DNA of 64,000 nt from Bacillus sp. FJAT-49736. Its GTDB lineage: Bacteria > Bacillota > Bacilli > Bacillales > Bacillaceae_C. Below are positions 25,750-33,816 of this stretch, piece by piece; positions within the stretch are counted from its first letter, which is position 1; each line of letters begins with the position of its first letter. Under the pieces are notes generated by a model that saw nothing but the letters and a program-made list of their open reading frames with translations, was not told the DNA's origin and ran no database searches. Location of the stretch: contig NZ_JAGYPI010000001.1 in assembly GCF_018343615.1 (NCBI RefSeq), positions 558,001 to 622,000 of the forward strand, written 5' to 3'. Made by a program: the position numbers and the translations under genes.

Positions 25750-26220
25750 ATGAAGAAGGTTGAGCCTTTAGAGGCAATTTTATGGAGTATCGCACTGCCA
25801 GGCTTTGCACAGTTATTATCTGGGTCACTTGTTAAAGGAATTTTGTTCATTTTATTAGAGTTTCTTATTAACGTTAAAAGTAATTTTAATGAAGGGATTA
25901 TGCTGAGTTTTTTAGGTGAAACTGTATTAGCCAGTGAAAAAATCAACTATCAATGGCTGATGTTCTATCCTTGTCTATATATGTATGCCATGTGGGATGC
26001 CTATAAAACGGCACAGGGAAAAGTAAAAAAATACAGTTACCTTCCTTTCGCATTTGGTGCCTATTTTGTAACAATTGGACTCATGTATTCGCCGCTAATC
26101 AAAATTCATCATTTTTTAATAGGACCTATTTTTCTTCCTATACTCTTTCTAATACCTGGCATAATAATTGGAAATATTATCGCAAGTATTCTGAAAAGGA
26201 ATTCAAAATCTTCCACATGA
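25750..26220 (+). CDS. multi-pass membrane protein, function unknown
   Basis: A 156-residue protein with a TM2-like opening (AILWSIALPGFAQLLSGSLVKGILFILLEFLI), two middle helices (~70-85, ~95-112) and a last helix (~122-145), ending in a basic tail (KRNSKSST). The proline-glycine motif PGFAQLLSG is common in small membrane proteins of the TM2/DUF5683 type, but I would not name it further. It starts 3 bp after the preceding 49-residue gene; only AAAGG is available as ribosome site. A new promoter for the riboswitch starts at 26241. Confidence 0.55.
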   Translation: MKKVEPLEAILWSIALPGFAQLLSGSLVKGILFILLEFLINVKSNFNEGIMLSFLGETVLASEKINYQWLMFYPCLYMYAMWDAYKTAQGKVKKYSYLPFAFGAYFVTIGLMYSPLIKIHHFLIGPIFLPILFLIPGIIIGNIIASILKRNSKSST

Positions 26221-26240
26221 AATATAGGGAAATTTATTTA

Positions 26241-26269
26241 TTGCCAATCCATTTATTATTCGATACAAT
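26241..26269 (+). promoter_or_regulatory. sigma-A promoter of the TerC gene and its riboswitch
   Basis: TTGCCA (26241-26246), 17 bp spacer, TACAAT (26264-26269). Expected start near 26276, just before the leader hairpin. Confidence 0.7.
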
Positions 26270-26283
26270 AATAAAAAATAATA

Positions 26284-26424
26284 CTTTGACAATGTCAAAG
26301 GGGAGTAGCTTTGGATGTGAAAGCATCTAAACGAAGTCGTCATTACATGGAGCATTCCATCGGCTTTGTTGACATTACATATGTCTAGCAAGACCTTTGC
26401 CTATAAAGGGCAGAGGTCTTTTTT
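26284..26424 (+). promoter_or_regulatory. yybP-ykoY (Mn2+) riboswitch with terminator
   Basis: The class signatures are present: AAAGGGGAGTAGC at 26297-26309 and the 3' part GGCTTTGTTGAC...GCAAGACCTTTGCC up to 26401. P1 can form from CAAAGG (26297-26302) and CCTTTG (26394-26399). The same 3' strand is part of the terminator AGACCTTTGCC/GGGCAGAGGTCT (26391-26401, 26408-26419) followed by T6, so ligand-bound P1 would prevent termination (an ON switch). The 5' hairpin CTTTGAC AAT GTCAAAG (26284-26300) competes for the P1 5' strand. This RNA class senses Mn2+. Confidence 0.9.
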
Positions 26425-26468
26425 GCGTCCTTTATAGGGTTATTGTTGCAAGTAATAGGGAGGAAAAA

Positions 26469-27242
26469 ATGTCAATGGATGCTTCATTATTGTTAGAGTA
26501 TGGATGGGTGTTATTAGTGTTAGTAGGATTGGAAGGGATATTAGCTGCAGATAATGCAATAGTTATGGCTGTAATGGTGAAACACCTGCCTCAGGAAAAA
26601 CAAAAGAAGGCACTCTTATATGGGCTTGCTGGAGCATTTCTGTTTCGATTTTCTGCATTATTTTTAATAACCTTCTTAGTAGATGTATGGCAAATACAAG
26701 CTATTGGTGCACTTTATTTATTGTATATTTCCATTCATCATTTAATAAAAAGGAAAAAAGATTTAAACAAAGAGCGTATTGAAGCAAAAGACAAAAAATC
26801 CTCGTTTTGGATGACTGTTTTAAAAGTAGAAATTGCCGATATAGCTTTTGCTATTGATTCGATGCTTGCATCCGTAGCTCTTGCGATAACATTGAAACCT
26901 GCCGGCTGGTTTCGTATTGGCGGAATAGATGGGGGACAATTTTTGGTCATGCTGCTTGGGGGGATAATTGGATTGATCATCATTCGTTTTGCAGCAAATG
27001 CTTTTGTAAAACTTCTGAAAAAATATCCAAGCTTGGAAACAGCTGCATTCCTTATAGTAGGCTGGGTTGGTATAAAGCTTGCTATTCTAACACTTTCACA
27101 TGAAAAATTAGGATTATTGGATGCACATTTTCCTGAGTCATTTACATGGAAAATTATTTTTTGGCTAGTTTTAATCATGATTATGTTTACCGGATATGTA
27201 TCCGCCAGAAAAAACAACCCTGGAATGAATCAAGGTATGTAA
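26469..27242 (+). CDS. TerC family membrane protein, probable Mn2+ exporter
   Basis: A 257-residue membrane protein of the TerC/YkoY/YceF family. It has about seven helices and the family's acidic residues within membrane segments: LEGILAADNAIVMAVM (~18-33) and EIADIAFAIDSMLA (~122-135). Characterised Bacillus members (MeeF, MeeY) export Mn2+, in some cases to load secreted enzymes. The Mn-type riboswitch 45 bp upstream supports that role strongly. The start at 26469 (GGGAGG 5 bases before) is chosen; a frame open from 26397 begins inside the riboswitch terminator and is not used. Confidence 0.88.
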   Translation: MSMDASLLLEYGWVLLVLVGLEGILAADNAIVMAVMVKHLPQEKQKKALLYGLAGAFLFRFSALFLITFLVDVWQIQAIGALYLLYISIHHLIKRKKDLNKERIEAKDKKSSFWMTVLKVEIADIAFAIDSMLASVALAITLKPAGWFRIGGIDGGQFLVMLLGGIIGLIIIRFAANAFVKLLKKYPSLETAAFLIVGWVGIKLAILTLSHEKLGLLDAHFPESFTWKIIFWLVLIMIMFTGYVSARKNNPGMNQGM

Positions 27243-27390
27243 TAATTTGTCTAAAAAAAGTTTTTTATATTACCCACAAAAAACAGAAAAGATTGTCGTA
27301 CATTTATATTGATTGAAATATTTTTGTAATTTCATAGATAAAGAATCTATTTCTCCATCCATGGTATAATAGTAGGATGGGGTGAAAACA

Positions 27391-28131
27391 ATGCTAAATT
27401 TGCTGTTAAAGGAAAAAAATAAATCACTTGAAGAAACAGTCGTTTCCATACAAAAAGGTGATGAAGCAGCATTGCAAGATCTGCTTTTAAAATATAAGCC
27501 TTTTATTAAGAAAACGGTTTCTTCTGTATGCAAGCAATATATAGATGATAGTGATGATGAGTTTAGCATTGGTCTAATTGCATTTCATGAAGCAATAATG
27601 AAGTACGATCACGATAGAGGTGCTTCTTTACTGGCATTTGCAGAAGTAATTATCAAAAGAAAAGTAATTGATTATATAAGAAGTAATTCTAAATATAAAG
27701 AGATAAGTATGCAGCTAGGCACCAATGATAACGATACAAATGGCACAGTACAATTAATAGAGGATAATATATCCATTGAAGAATTTAATATAAAAAGGGA
27801 TGAGGAAAAAAGAAGAGAGGAAATTTTACGTTTTCAAGAATTATTGAAAATGTATAAGCTCTCCTTTAATGATTTAATTAAGCATTCCCCGAAGCATGAA
27901 GATGCAAGAATCAATGCTTTCATTGCCGCAAAAGTAATAGTGGAAGACCAAGAACTCTTACAACAATTACAAGAAAATAAGAAACTGCCAATGAAATTGT
28001 TGGAAAAAAAAGTAATTGTAAGTCGAAAAACATTAGAACGGAACCGTAAATATATAATAGCCGTTGCTTTAATTTTAGCAGGAGATTTCCTGTATTTGCA
28101 GGAGTATCTAAAAGGAAGGGTAGAAGGATGA
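27391..28131 (+). CDS. sigI: RNA polymerase sigma factor SigI
   Basis: A 246-residue sigma factor of the heat and cell-wall-stress SigI group. The N-terminal sigma-70 region 2 is clear (DEFSIGLIAFHEAIMKYDHDRGASLLAFAEVIIKRKVIDYIR, ~50-95). The C-terminal half is the SigI-specific DNA-binding part rather than a standard region 4 (RKTLERNRKYIIAVALILAGDFLYLQEYLKG). The start is ATG 27391, since GGGGTG immediately upstream is the ribosome site. It overlaps rsgI by 4 bp (ATGA). A weak SigI-like promoter (ACCCAC at 27272, CGTA at 27297) could give autoregulation, but its spacing is not ideal. Confidence 0.92.
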   Translation: MLNLLLKEKNKSLEETVVSIQKGDEAALQDLLLKYKPFIKKTVSSVCKQYIDDSDDEFSIGLIAFHEAIMKYDHDRGASLLAFAEVIIKRKVIDYIRSNSKYKEISMQLGTNDNDTNGTVQLIEDNISIEEFNIKRDEEKRREEILRFQELLKMYKLSFNDLIKHSPKHEDARINAFIAAKVIVEDQELLQQLQENKKLPMKLLEKKVIVSRKTLERNRKYIIAVALILAGDFLYLQEYLKGRVEG

Positions 28132-29147
28132 TAAAAGGAGTCATACTTGATATTAAGAAGAAATACTTGGTCATGCTAACTCCTGATGGAGATTTTGTAA
28201 AAGGCATGAAACCTCACGATAATTATGAGATAGGTGATGAAATAGCCTTTGATCCTTATCAAAAAAAATTCCCTTTCCCACAAATTTCAGTTCCTGCTAA
28301 AATAAGTAGCTTAGCTATAGTTAGTTTGTTTATTATCAGTGCATTACTCTTGAATTTATTTCACCAAGATAAAGCGTATGCTTATGTTTCCATTGATGAT
28401 GCAAATCAGAGTGTGGAGCTGGTTCTAAATAAAAATTTGCAGGTAATTGGCACAAAAGCATTAAATCAAGATGGCCAAAAGGTATTATCAAAGGTAAAAG
28501 TGGAAGGAAAACAAAACTTTGAGGATATTGCCAAAAAAGTTATACTTCAAAGTAAATCGCTGGGATATATAGATAAAAATGCAAATGTCGTTATTACATC
28601 TGTAATAAAAAGTGAAAATAAAGAAAATGTACAGCTAAAGAAAAAAGTCCAAGGCCTAGCTCCGGTGGCCAAAAGTATACATGCTGGCTTTAAAGTGGTA
28701 CATGCTTCGATGAACGAAAGAGAGAGTGCATTAAAAAGCGGTAAATCCACTGGTAAATATTTGATTGATAAAGAATTAAAAAAGGATAAAAGGGCAAAAC
28801 AATCGAATCAAGATCGGGAGCATGTCCAATCGGAACTAACCAACTTAGAAAAAGAAAAAATGCACCCTTCTGAAAAACATGGAATCCATACCCAAAAAAG
28901 CAATAAGAGACTGGATAAAGCCAAACCAATCAAAAAATTTCATAAGCAAAAGCATATCGAGAAGAAAAAAGAGCATGCGGTGAAGGTTTTTCAAAGGAAG
29001 GAATGGAATCAACAAAAGTGGCTCCAATTTCACGACAAAGACAAATTAAAAAATTGGCATCAAAATAGAAAACTCCTTAAAATGCAAGAGCATCATCATG
29101 ATCATCATCGTAAAAATAATAAAGAAAACAAAAGGAAAGGAAAATAA
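28128..29147 (+). CDS. rsgI: anti-sigma-I factor RsgI
   Basis: A 339-residue membrane-spanning regulator that holds SigI inactive. Residues 1-55 are the cytoplasmic RsgI N-terminal domain (KGVILDIKKKYLVMLTPDGDFVKG). One membrane helix follows (~62-82, IVSLFIISALLLNLF), then an extracellular beta domain (AYAYVSIDDANQSVELVLNKNLQVIG, ~88-175). The long C-terminal tail (~215-339) is very basic, Lys/Gln/His-rich, and ends in a cluster with HHHDHHRKNNK. Coupled to sigI by a 4 bp overlap. The tail replaces the carbohydrate-binding modules seen in clostridial RsgI and may bind polyanions such as teichoic acid. Confidence 0.9.
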   Translation: MIKGVILDIKKKYLVMLTPDGDFVKGMKPHDNYEIGDEIAFDPYQKKFPFPQISVPAKISSLAIVSLFIISALLLNLFHQDKAYAYVSIDDANQSVELVLNKNLQVIGTKALNQDGQKVLSKVKVEGKQNFEDIAKKVILQSKSLGYIDKNANVVITSVIKSENKENVQLKKKVQGLAPVAKSIHAGFKVVHASMNERESALKSGKSTGKYLIDKELKKDKRAKQSNQDREHVQSELTNLEKEKMHPSEKHGIHTQKSNKRLDKAKPIKKFHKQKHIEKKKEHAVKVFQRKEWNQQKWLQFHDKDKLKNWHQNRKLLKMQEHHHDHHRKNNKENKRKGK

Positions 29148-29173
29148 AATGATATTTTCCTTTCCTTTTTTTA
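29131..29173. terminator. sigI-rsgI terminator, bidirectional
   Basis: AAAGGAAAGGAAAAT/ATTTTCCTTTCCTTT (29131-29145, 29154-29168), then T-rich. The left arm overlaps the last codons of rsgI; it also lies at the end of the convergent SASP gene. Confidence 0.85.
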
Positions 29174-29371
29174 TTATTTATGAAACCCAGATAATTCGGA
29201 TTGTGCTTGTTTTACTAAGCGTTTTGTGATTTCTCCACCAACAGAACCGTTCGCTCTTGAAACGGTATCTGATCCAAGATTAACACCAAATTCCTGCGCA
29301 ATTTCGAATTTTATTTGATCTAAATATTGTTCCACACCAGGAACCAATAGCTTATTACTGCTTCTAGTCAT
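29174..29371 (-). CDS. sspD: alpha/beta-type small acid-soluble spore protein
   Basis: A 65-residue protein that coats and protects spore DNA and is degraded at germination. The family blocks are complete: [22 protein letters not shown], in which the GPR protease cuts within FEIAQEFGV, and [22 protein letters not shown]. Length and position next to sigI-rsgI match SspD of B. subtilis. The start at 29371 is used since AAGGGAG lies 9 bases before; an ATG six codons upstream has no site. Expression should be forespore-specific (sigma-G), although I did not pin the promoter. Confidence 0.92.
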   Translation of the reverse strand: MTRSSNKLLVPGVEQYLDQIKFEIAQEFGVNLGSDTVSRANGSVGGEITKRLVKQAQSELSGFHK

Positions 29372-29561
29372 GAATCTTTCTCCCTTCAAATGTATAAATA
29401 TTGTTGCTGTGTAGTAATAGTATGAATTAAAAATGAAGAAACATAAGTGGTAAAATGTTGAACATCAAACAACAATTATATAGAGATTATTTGATAAAAT
29501 TCATGACCTATGGAAAACATATCAATGAAATATCTATATTGGCGAAAAGGGGAATTAAGAA

Positions 29562-29729
29562 ATGGTAAAAAGAAAAGCTGAACGAGATGCAGCGTTAAAA
29601 AATAATAAAACACCAATAAAGAATCTTGCTGAATCAGAATTTGCTACTGAATATTCGAGTGGAGAAGAAGCAGCCAAACATGCAAATCGGAATTCAAAAA
29701 AAGGAAGGCAAGGCAAGGAGAATGAGTGA
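29562..29729 (+). CDS. small gamma-SASP-like spore protein, 55 residues
   Basis: Reads MVKRKAERDAALKNNK, then LAESEFATEYSSGEEAAKHANRN and SKKGRQGKENE. The E-F-A-T-E-Y/F-S/A-S segment resembles the repeat unit of gamma-type SASP (EFASETDAQ pattern), but only one unit is present, and the MVKRKA opening recalls SspO. GGGG lies 9 bases before the ATG. It overlaps the next small gene by 8 bp in another frame. Spore role inferred. Confidence 0.5.
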   Translation: MVKRKAERDAALKNNKTPIKNLAESEFATEYSSGEEAAKHANRNSKKGRQGKENE

Positions 29730-29874
29730 GCGGGAACAAAATACTACTTTTAGTGAAGAGCTTGGCTCAGAATTAGGTGATATTAATGCGACTAAATTTT
29801 TGGAGTTAAGCCAAGCTGCGAAAAAGGATGATAAAAAGCAGGATAATAAAAAAAGAAACAATAATGCCAAATAG
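29722..29874 (+). CDS. small Lys/Asn-rich protein, 50 residues, overlapping
   Basis: Reads MSEREQNTTFSEELGSELGD, then INATKFLELSQAAKKDD and a basic tail KKQDNKKRNNNAK. The SEELGSELG block resembles NEEFAHEMGS of the 59-residue protein at 48427 and SEFATEYSS of the preceding gene. AAGGAG is almost touching the ATG, so initiation is probably by coupling from the upstream gene. Likely a spore-type peptide; no named family. Confidence 0.45.
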   Translation: MSEREQNTTFSEELGSELGDINATKFLELSQAAKKDDKKQDNKKRNNNAK

Positions 29875-29877
29875 GCA

Positions 29878-31623
29878 TTATTGTTTCTGAACTGGAAAAA
29901 TGGAGGACTTTCCTGTATTAGGATCGAAATATGCGAGCAAATAAGATGATTTTTCCTTTATCTGTTTTGACTGTAAATAGTCCGTACTTTCAAATGGAAC
30001 CTCTTCTAATATTGTATGCTTTATTAAATCTTTCTCAGAAAGCGATAACTTTAGAAATGTAAGACCTAAATGTTCCGGATTTTCCTTTATAAATTCAAAG
30101 ACCGCTGTATTTTCTTCTTTGCTAATATTTTTCTCCCACCACGATTTTCTAGGCTTATAACGGTGCTGCTTCAAATAATCATATTTCATAAGCCCTTCTA
30201 CCATTTTTATATGCTTAGAATGCTTGCTTCGAAGAAATTGACTTAGTCTTTTAAATAAATCCTCCAGTTGATGTCCAATTCGACTCCAGCCTTGTTCATC
30301 CCAATATGTGCCGAACTCTTGGAAAAAGTCAAAAGGTGTATCGAATACATGTGTAACCAAATATTCGATCGTTTCGTCCATTCGGTGATCATTCCAGTAT
30401 TTTTCCAAAACATCCTCAACCTGTTTGATTTTGACAACATCATGAAAGGACAGGACATTATTACCAAGAACTTCATATGGAGCATTATCCATATAAATGT
30501 AATCATGCTCTTTTGCCCGTAATCTGACCCCGGTACCTCTTAGCATTTTTAAAAATCCTAGTTGTAATTCTTCTGGACGAAGGGCAAAAACATCATTAAA
30601 TGTCTTTCTGAAGGAGTGATAATCCTCTTCAGGTAAACCGGCAATAAGATCAAGATGCTGATCAATTTTAGCACCTTCTTTTACCATCGTCACGGTTCTT
30701 GATAGTTTTTCGAAATTCTGTCTTCTCTTTACAAGCTCGTTTGTTAGATCATTTGTTGATTGGACTCCAATTTCGAATCGAAACAAACCTTTCGGAGCAT
30801 TTTCATTTAAAAAGTTAATTACCTCAGGTCTCATAATATCGCCAGTAATTTCAAATTGAAAAACAGTTCCTGGTCTATGTTCATCTATTAAAAATTGAAA
30901 CATTTCCATGGCATAGCTGCGACTTATATTAAAGGTACGATCTACAAATTTTATCGTCCTTGCTCCATGGTCCATTAAAAAACGAATATCTTCTTTTATT
31001 CTTTCACGGTTAAAGTAACGAACTCCTACTTCAATAGAGGATAGGCAAAATTGACAGTTGAATGGACAGCCCCTGCTTGTTTCTATATATATAACTCTCT
31101 TGGATAGATGCTGCACATCCTCTTCAAAATGAAAAGGGGAAGGGAGTTGCTTTAAATCAATCTTATTACGTGCAGGTGTAATAACTGGTTTTCCATCCTT
31201 CATGAAAGAAATACCTTGTACATTTTCAAAGTTCCTTGAGCCTTCTAGCTCCTGAAGCAGATGTTTAAAGGTTTCTTCTCCTTCACCAACTACAATGTAA
31301 TCAACCTCCGGTAATTGTTTCAGCCAATAGGTAAAATCATACGTTACTTCAGGACCACCAAGCACAATAACTAATTCCGGCATAATTTTTTTGATAACTT
31401 TTATTACTTGAATAGTTTCTTCTATATTCCAAATATAACAGCTAAATCCCAATACATCCGGTCTTTTGGAGAATAAATCTGATACAATATTCATTACCGG
31501 ATCCTTAATTGTATATTCTGCTAATTTTAAGTTAAATTCAGGAGCTGCATATGCTTTTAAATAGCGAATCGCTAAATTAGTATGAATATATTTGGCGTTT
31601 AATGTACTGACAACAACATTCAT
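29878..31623 (-). CDS. B12-binding-domain radical SAM protein (DUF4080)
   Basis: A 581-residue enzyme. An N-terminal cobalamin-binding-type Rossmann domain (residues ~1-130: DVLGFSCYIWN, VLGGPEVTYD, YIVVGEGEE) precedes the radical SAM core with the [4Fe-4S] cysteines Cys186, Cys190 and Cys193 in RGCPFNCQFC. The C-terminal part (~370-581) fits DUF4080. The reaction is unknown; related enzymes methylate or rearrange carbon centres. The start at 31623 is used as GAAAGAGAG lies upstream, and an ATG 8 codons earlier has no site. Monocistronic and convergent with the small spore-like genes; the two stop codons are 3 bp apart. Confidence 0.85.
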   Translation of the reverse strand: MNVVVSTLNAKYIHTNLAIRYLKAYAAPEFNLKLAEYTIKDPVMNIVSDLFSKRPDVLGFSCYIWNIEETIQVIKVIKKIMPELVIVLGGPEVTYDFTYWLKQLPEVDYIVVGEGEETFKHLLQELEGSRNFENVQGISFMKDGKPVITPARNKIDLKQLPSPFHFEEDVQHLSKRVIYIETSRGCPFNCQFCLSSIEVGVRYFNRERIKEDIRFLMDHGARTIKFVDRTFNISRSYAMEMFQFLIDEHRPGTVFQFEITGDIMRPEVINFLNENAPKGLFRFEIGVQSTNDLTNELVKRRQNFEKLSRTVTMVKEGAKIDQHLDLIAGLPEEDYHSFRKTFNDVFALRPEELQLGFLKMLRGTGVRLRAKEHDYIYMDNAPYEVLGNNVLSFHDVVKIKQVEDVLEKYWNDHRMDETIEYLVTHVFDTPFDFFQEFGTYWDEQGWSRIGHQLEDLFKRLSQFLRSKHSKHIKMVEGLMKYDYLKQHRYKPRKSWWEKNISKEENTAVFEFIKENPEHLGLTFLKLSLSEKDLIKHTILEEVPFESTDYLQSKQIKEKSSYLLAYFDPNTGKSSIFPVQKQ

Positions 31624-31987
31624 TATGTTTAACTCTCTTTCTTTCAAAATCGGTGCAATACTACTTTAATCAATTTATTTTAACCCAACTATAGATAAAC
31701 CTCAATGTCTGTCCATTTTTTATCAATGGAGTCTTGCTTATCGAAACTTATTATTAATTCTAATATAATTAAATTTTGGGGTATTTTAATAAAAATAAGG
31801 ATGTAAATCGGGATTTAAATGAAAATAATTGCAAAGTTAAAGAAAAGTGCCCTTAAAAATAATAAAATACGCAGGAATTTTTGCGAAGGCACCGAAAATA
31901 AAGAATATGTCCAAAAATTTTGTAAAAATTTATAAATTTATATAGAAATTTTATATCGGATGTAAGAATAAATAGGAGAGAGTGTGA
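31624..31987. other. 364 bp gap with one repeat fragment
   Basis: Divergent upstream regions of the radical SAM and PAS-kinase genes. It contains the repeat fragment at 31833-31857 and otherwise AT-rich DNA without a reading frame. No Spo0A or sigma-H box could be defended. Confidence 0.4.
31833..31857 (-). repeat. dispersed repeat fragment (left end only, reversed)
   Basis: AAAGTTAAAGAAAAGTGCCC plus TTAAA differs from the end of copy 3 (14151-14174) by only two substitutions. The partner end (GGCTGTTTT) was not found within 150 bp. Confidence 0.5.
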
Positions 31988-33085
31988 ATGGAAATTAGCG
32001 ATGAAAAAATGACAAGTGGTGAGGGGACGTACGCGAAGCAAAAACACTTTCATTTCGAGCAAAGTGACGCGCTATATAGAAGCCTTTTTGAAGAAGCGAT
32101 AGATGGGATGATTCTTTGGAACCGCGAATATGAAATAGTCGATGTAAATCCTGTTGCCGCGATGATTTTAAACTCTTATAGAGAGGATATTATCGGGAAA
32201 AATATTCGGGCTCTTTTCGATGGAAGGATAAAGGATGAGGTAGAAAGTCATTTAGAGGAGTTAGAAAAAATGGGGACAACAGATTCCATGGTTTCTATTC
32301 CTGCTGTAAATGGAAATAAGTATTTCGAAATTAGTTCAAAAGGGAATGTGACCTCTAATTTAAGTTTAACCGTTATTCGGAATGTAACTGAAAAAATTGC
32401 CCTGCAGGAGCAGCTGCAAAAATCCGATACTCTTAGTGTAGTGGGGGAACTTGCTGCAGGGATTGCCCACGAAATTCGAAATCCAATGACCGCATTAAAA
32501 GGATTCATTCAATTATTGGAAATGAGTATGAAAGAAGATCATTCCATGTATTTTAAGGTAATTATGTCTGAATTAAAAAGAATAGAATCAACCATTACAG
32601 AGTTTTTGATCCTTGCTAAGCCTCAGGCAATTCAATTTAAAAATTCAGATATGAGGACGGTAATGAATGAAACGCTGGAGCTTCTGAATGGCCAAGCATT
32701 AATGAATAATATCCAGTTTAAAATCGAATATGATGAACAGCTTCCACAAAGCTTTTGTGAGCCAAATCAAATGAAGCAGGTCTTCATTAATATTATTAAA
32801 AATGCCATGGAAGTAATGCCTACCGGCGGATTTATAACGGTAAAAATTAATAATATCCCAAGTGAATTTATACATATTGTAATCGAAGACGAGGGTGAAG
32901 GGATTCCCGAAAACAAAATAAAGCGGCTTGGAGAACCATTTTATACTACGAAGGAACGCGGAACAGGACTCGGACTAATGGTAAGCTATAAAATTATTAA
33001 AGAACATAAAGGCAAAATAGAAGTAGAAAGCAAGGTTGGAGTAGGAACAAAATTTCATCTATATATTCCTGTTAAAAAGAAATAG
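31988..33085 (+). CDS. cytosolic PAS-domain histidine kinase (sporulation type)
   Basis: A 365-residue kinase with no membrane segment. A PAS domain lies at residues ~30-135 (LYRSLFEEAIDGMILWNREYEIVDVNPVAA), followed by HisKA with the phospho-His161 in AGIAHEIRNPM. HATPase_c has NIIKNAMEV (N-box), EDEGEGIP (G1) and GTGLGL (G2). Soluble PAS kinases lacking a partner regulator are typical of the phosphorelay kinases (KinA/KinE type) that feed Spo0F, which is inferred here. GGAGAG precedes the ATG. A Spo0E-like gene follows within 1 kb. Confidence 0.85.
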   Translation: MEISDEKMTSGEGTYAKQKHFHFEQSDALYRSLFEEAIDGMILWNREYEIVDVNPVAAMILNSYREDIIGKNIRALFDGRIKDEVESHLEELEKMGTTDSMVSIPAVNGNKYFEISSKGNVTSNLSLTVIRNVTEKIALQEQLQKSDTLSVVGELAAGIAHEIRNPMTALKGFIQLLEMSMKEDHSMYFKVIMSELKRIESTITEFLILAKPQAIQFKNSDMRTVMNETLELLNGQALMNNIQFKIEYDEQLPQSFCEPNQMKQVFINIIKNAMEVMPTGGFITVKINNIPSEFIHIVIEDEGEGIPENKIKRLGEPFYTTKERGTGLGLMVSYKIIKEHKGKIEVESKVGVGTKFHLYIPVKKK

Positions 33086-33139
33086 CAGACCGCTAAGTGT
33101 TTATCCCAATTGTGCAAACATTTTCTTCAAATTGTAAAG

Positions 33140-33178
33140 GGGATGCTCGATGGTGTCAGTCACCATTTTGAGCATCCC
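33140..33178. terminator. hairpin with GGTGTCAGTCACC core, terminator-like
   Basis: GGGATGCTC/GAGCATCCC (33140-33148, 33170-33178) enclose GGTG/CACC (33152-33155, 33161-33164). Between the kinase and the convergent broken YkvA gene. It shares its core and the following CACCATTT-GAG with the hairpin at 17461. Confidence 0.7.
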
Positions 33179-33185
33179 TCTTGTT

Positions 33186-33589
33186 TTATTCAATATTCTT
33201 GATTTCTTTCCACTCCAAATATTGAAACAGATCCTTATCTATTTGCGAAAAGATAAACGCAATCACGGCTGCGTCATCAAAATAGCCAACTCCAAAAAAA
33301 ATCGGGAATGTATATCAATAGATGAAACAAAATATATTAAACCGACAATTAGCATAATGATTATTTTATATGGAACATTCCGATATTCTCCTGTAACCCA
33401 TGATTTCAACCATTGTATCAGCAATGATAACTTTCTCCATACATTCCCTAATGTCAGTTTGTGGTTCAGGGCTTTTCTTTCAGAGCGTGAGAGTAGGAAT
33501 TTTGTTTTATTTGGTTCATTCATATATTTTTTCGCTTCTTTGAAAAATAGCTTGTATGCAATTCTTCCAAATAGTTTTTTAAATAGCAT
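33186..33589 (-). pseudogene. frameshifted YkvA/DUF1232 family gene
   Basis: The N-terminal ~90 residues (FGRIAYKLFFKEAKKYM, EYRNVPYKIIIMLIVGLIYFVSSID) fit the YkvA/DUF1232 family. Reading then leaves frame at 33290-33312. The expected continuation IPDF, then GVGYFDDAAVIAFIF and QIDKDLFQYLEWKEIKN, is encoded in another frame down to the TAA at 33186-33188. To restore it, one must remove a base before ATTCCCGAT and change the T8 run (minus strand) by two bases; two lesions argue for real decay over a single sequencing slip. The family has an unknown function. Start and ribosome site (GGT) are weak. Confidence 0.7.
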
Positions 33590-33636
33590 TCTTTTACCAA
33601 CTGATAATAATTTCTTTTATTGATTAGAATAGAGAA

Positions 33637-33662
33637 TGTCGAATTACTCTGTTTTTGTCGAA
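33637..33662 (+). promoter_or_regulatory. pair of Spo0A boxes upstream of the Spo0E-like gene
   Basis: TGTCGAA at 33637-33643 and again at 33656-33662 (the second within TTTTTGTCGAAA). Same orientation, 19 bp apart, about 155 bp before the GTG start at 33817. The Spo0A consensus is TGNCGAA. Role inferred. Confidence 0.5.
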
Positions 33663-33816
33663 AGCACAGGTGAACAATGTTGAAATTAGCAACTATTTTA
33701 GAAGTTTTGTCTAATATTGCGAATCTATTTACTTTTTCGTCAATACCTGCGATAATTCTCAAGGTAATAAATATTTCGGATATTGAACAATATTGGAATT
33801 GAAGGAGATAGTAATT

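Noticed and set aside
26397-26468. Upstream extension of the TerC-family gene
   Set aside because: The frame is open but begins inside the riboswitch terminator; GGGAGG at 26458 sets the start at 26469.
29626-29721. Longer N-terminal extension of the 50-residue Lys-rich protein
   Set aside because: It would start at a TTG inside the preceding gene without a ribosome site; the ATG at 29722 fits coupling better.
33150-33623. Rightward 157-residue frame
   Set aside because: It is antisense to the decayed YkvA-type gene, whose family sequence is readable on the other strand, and it has no ribosome site.
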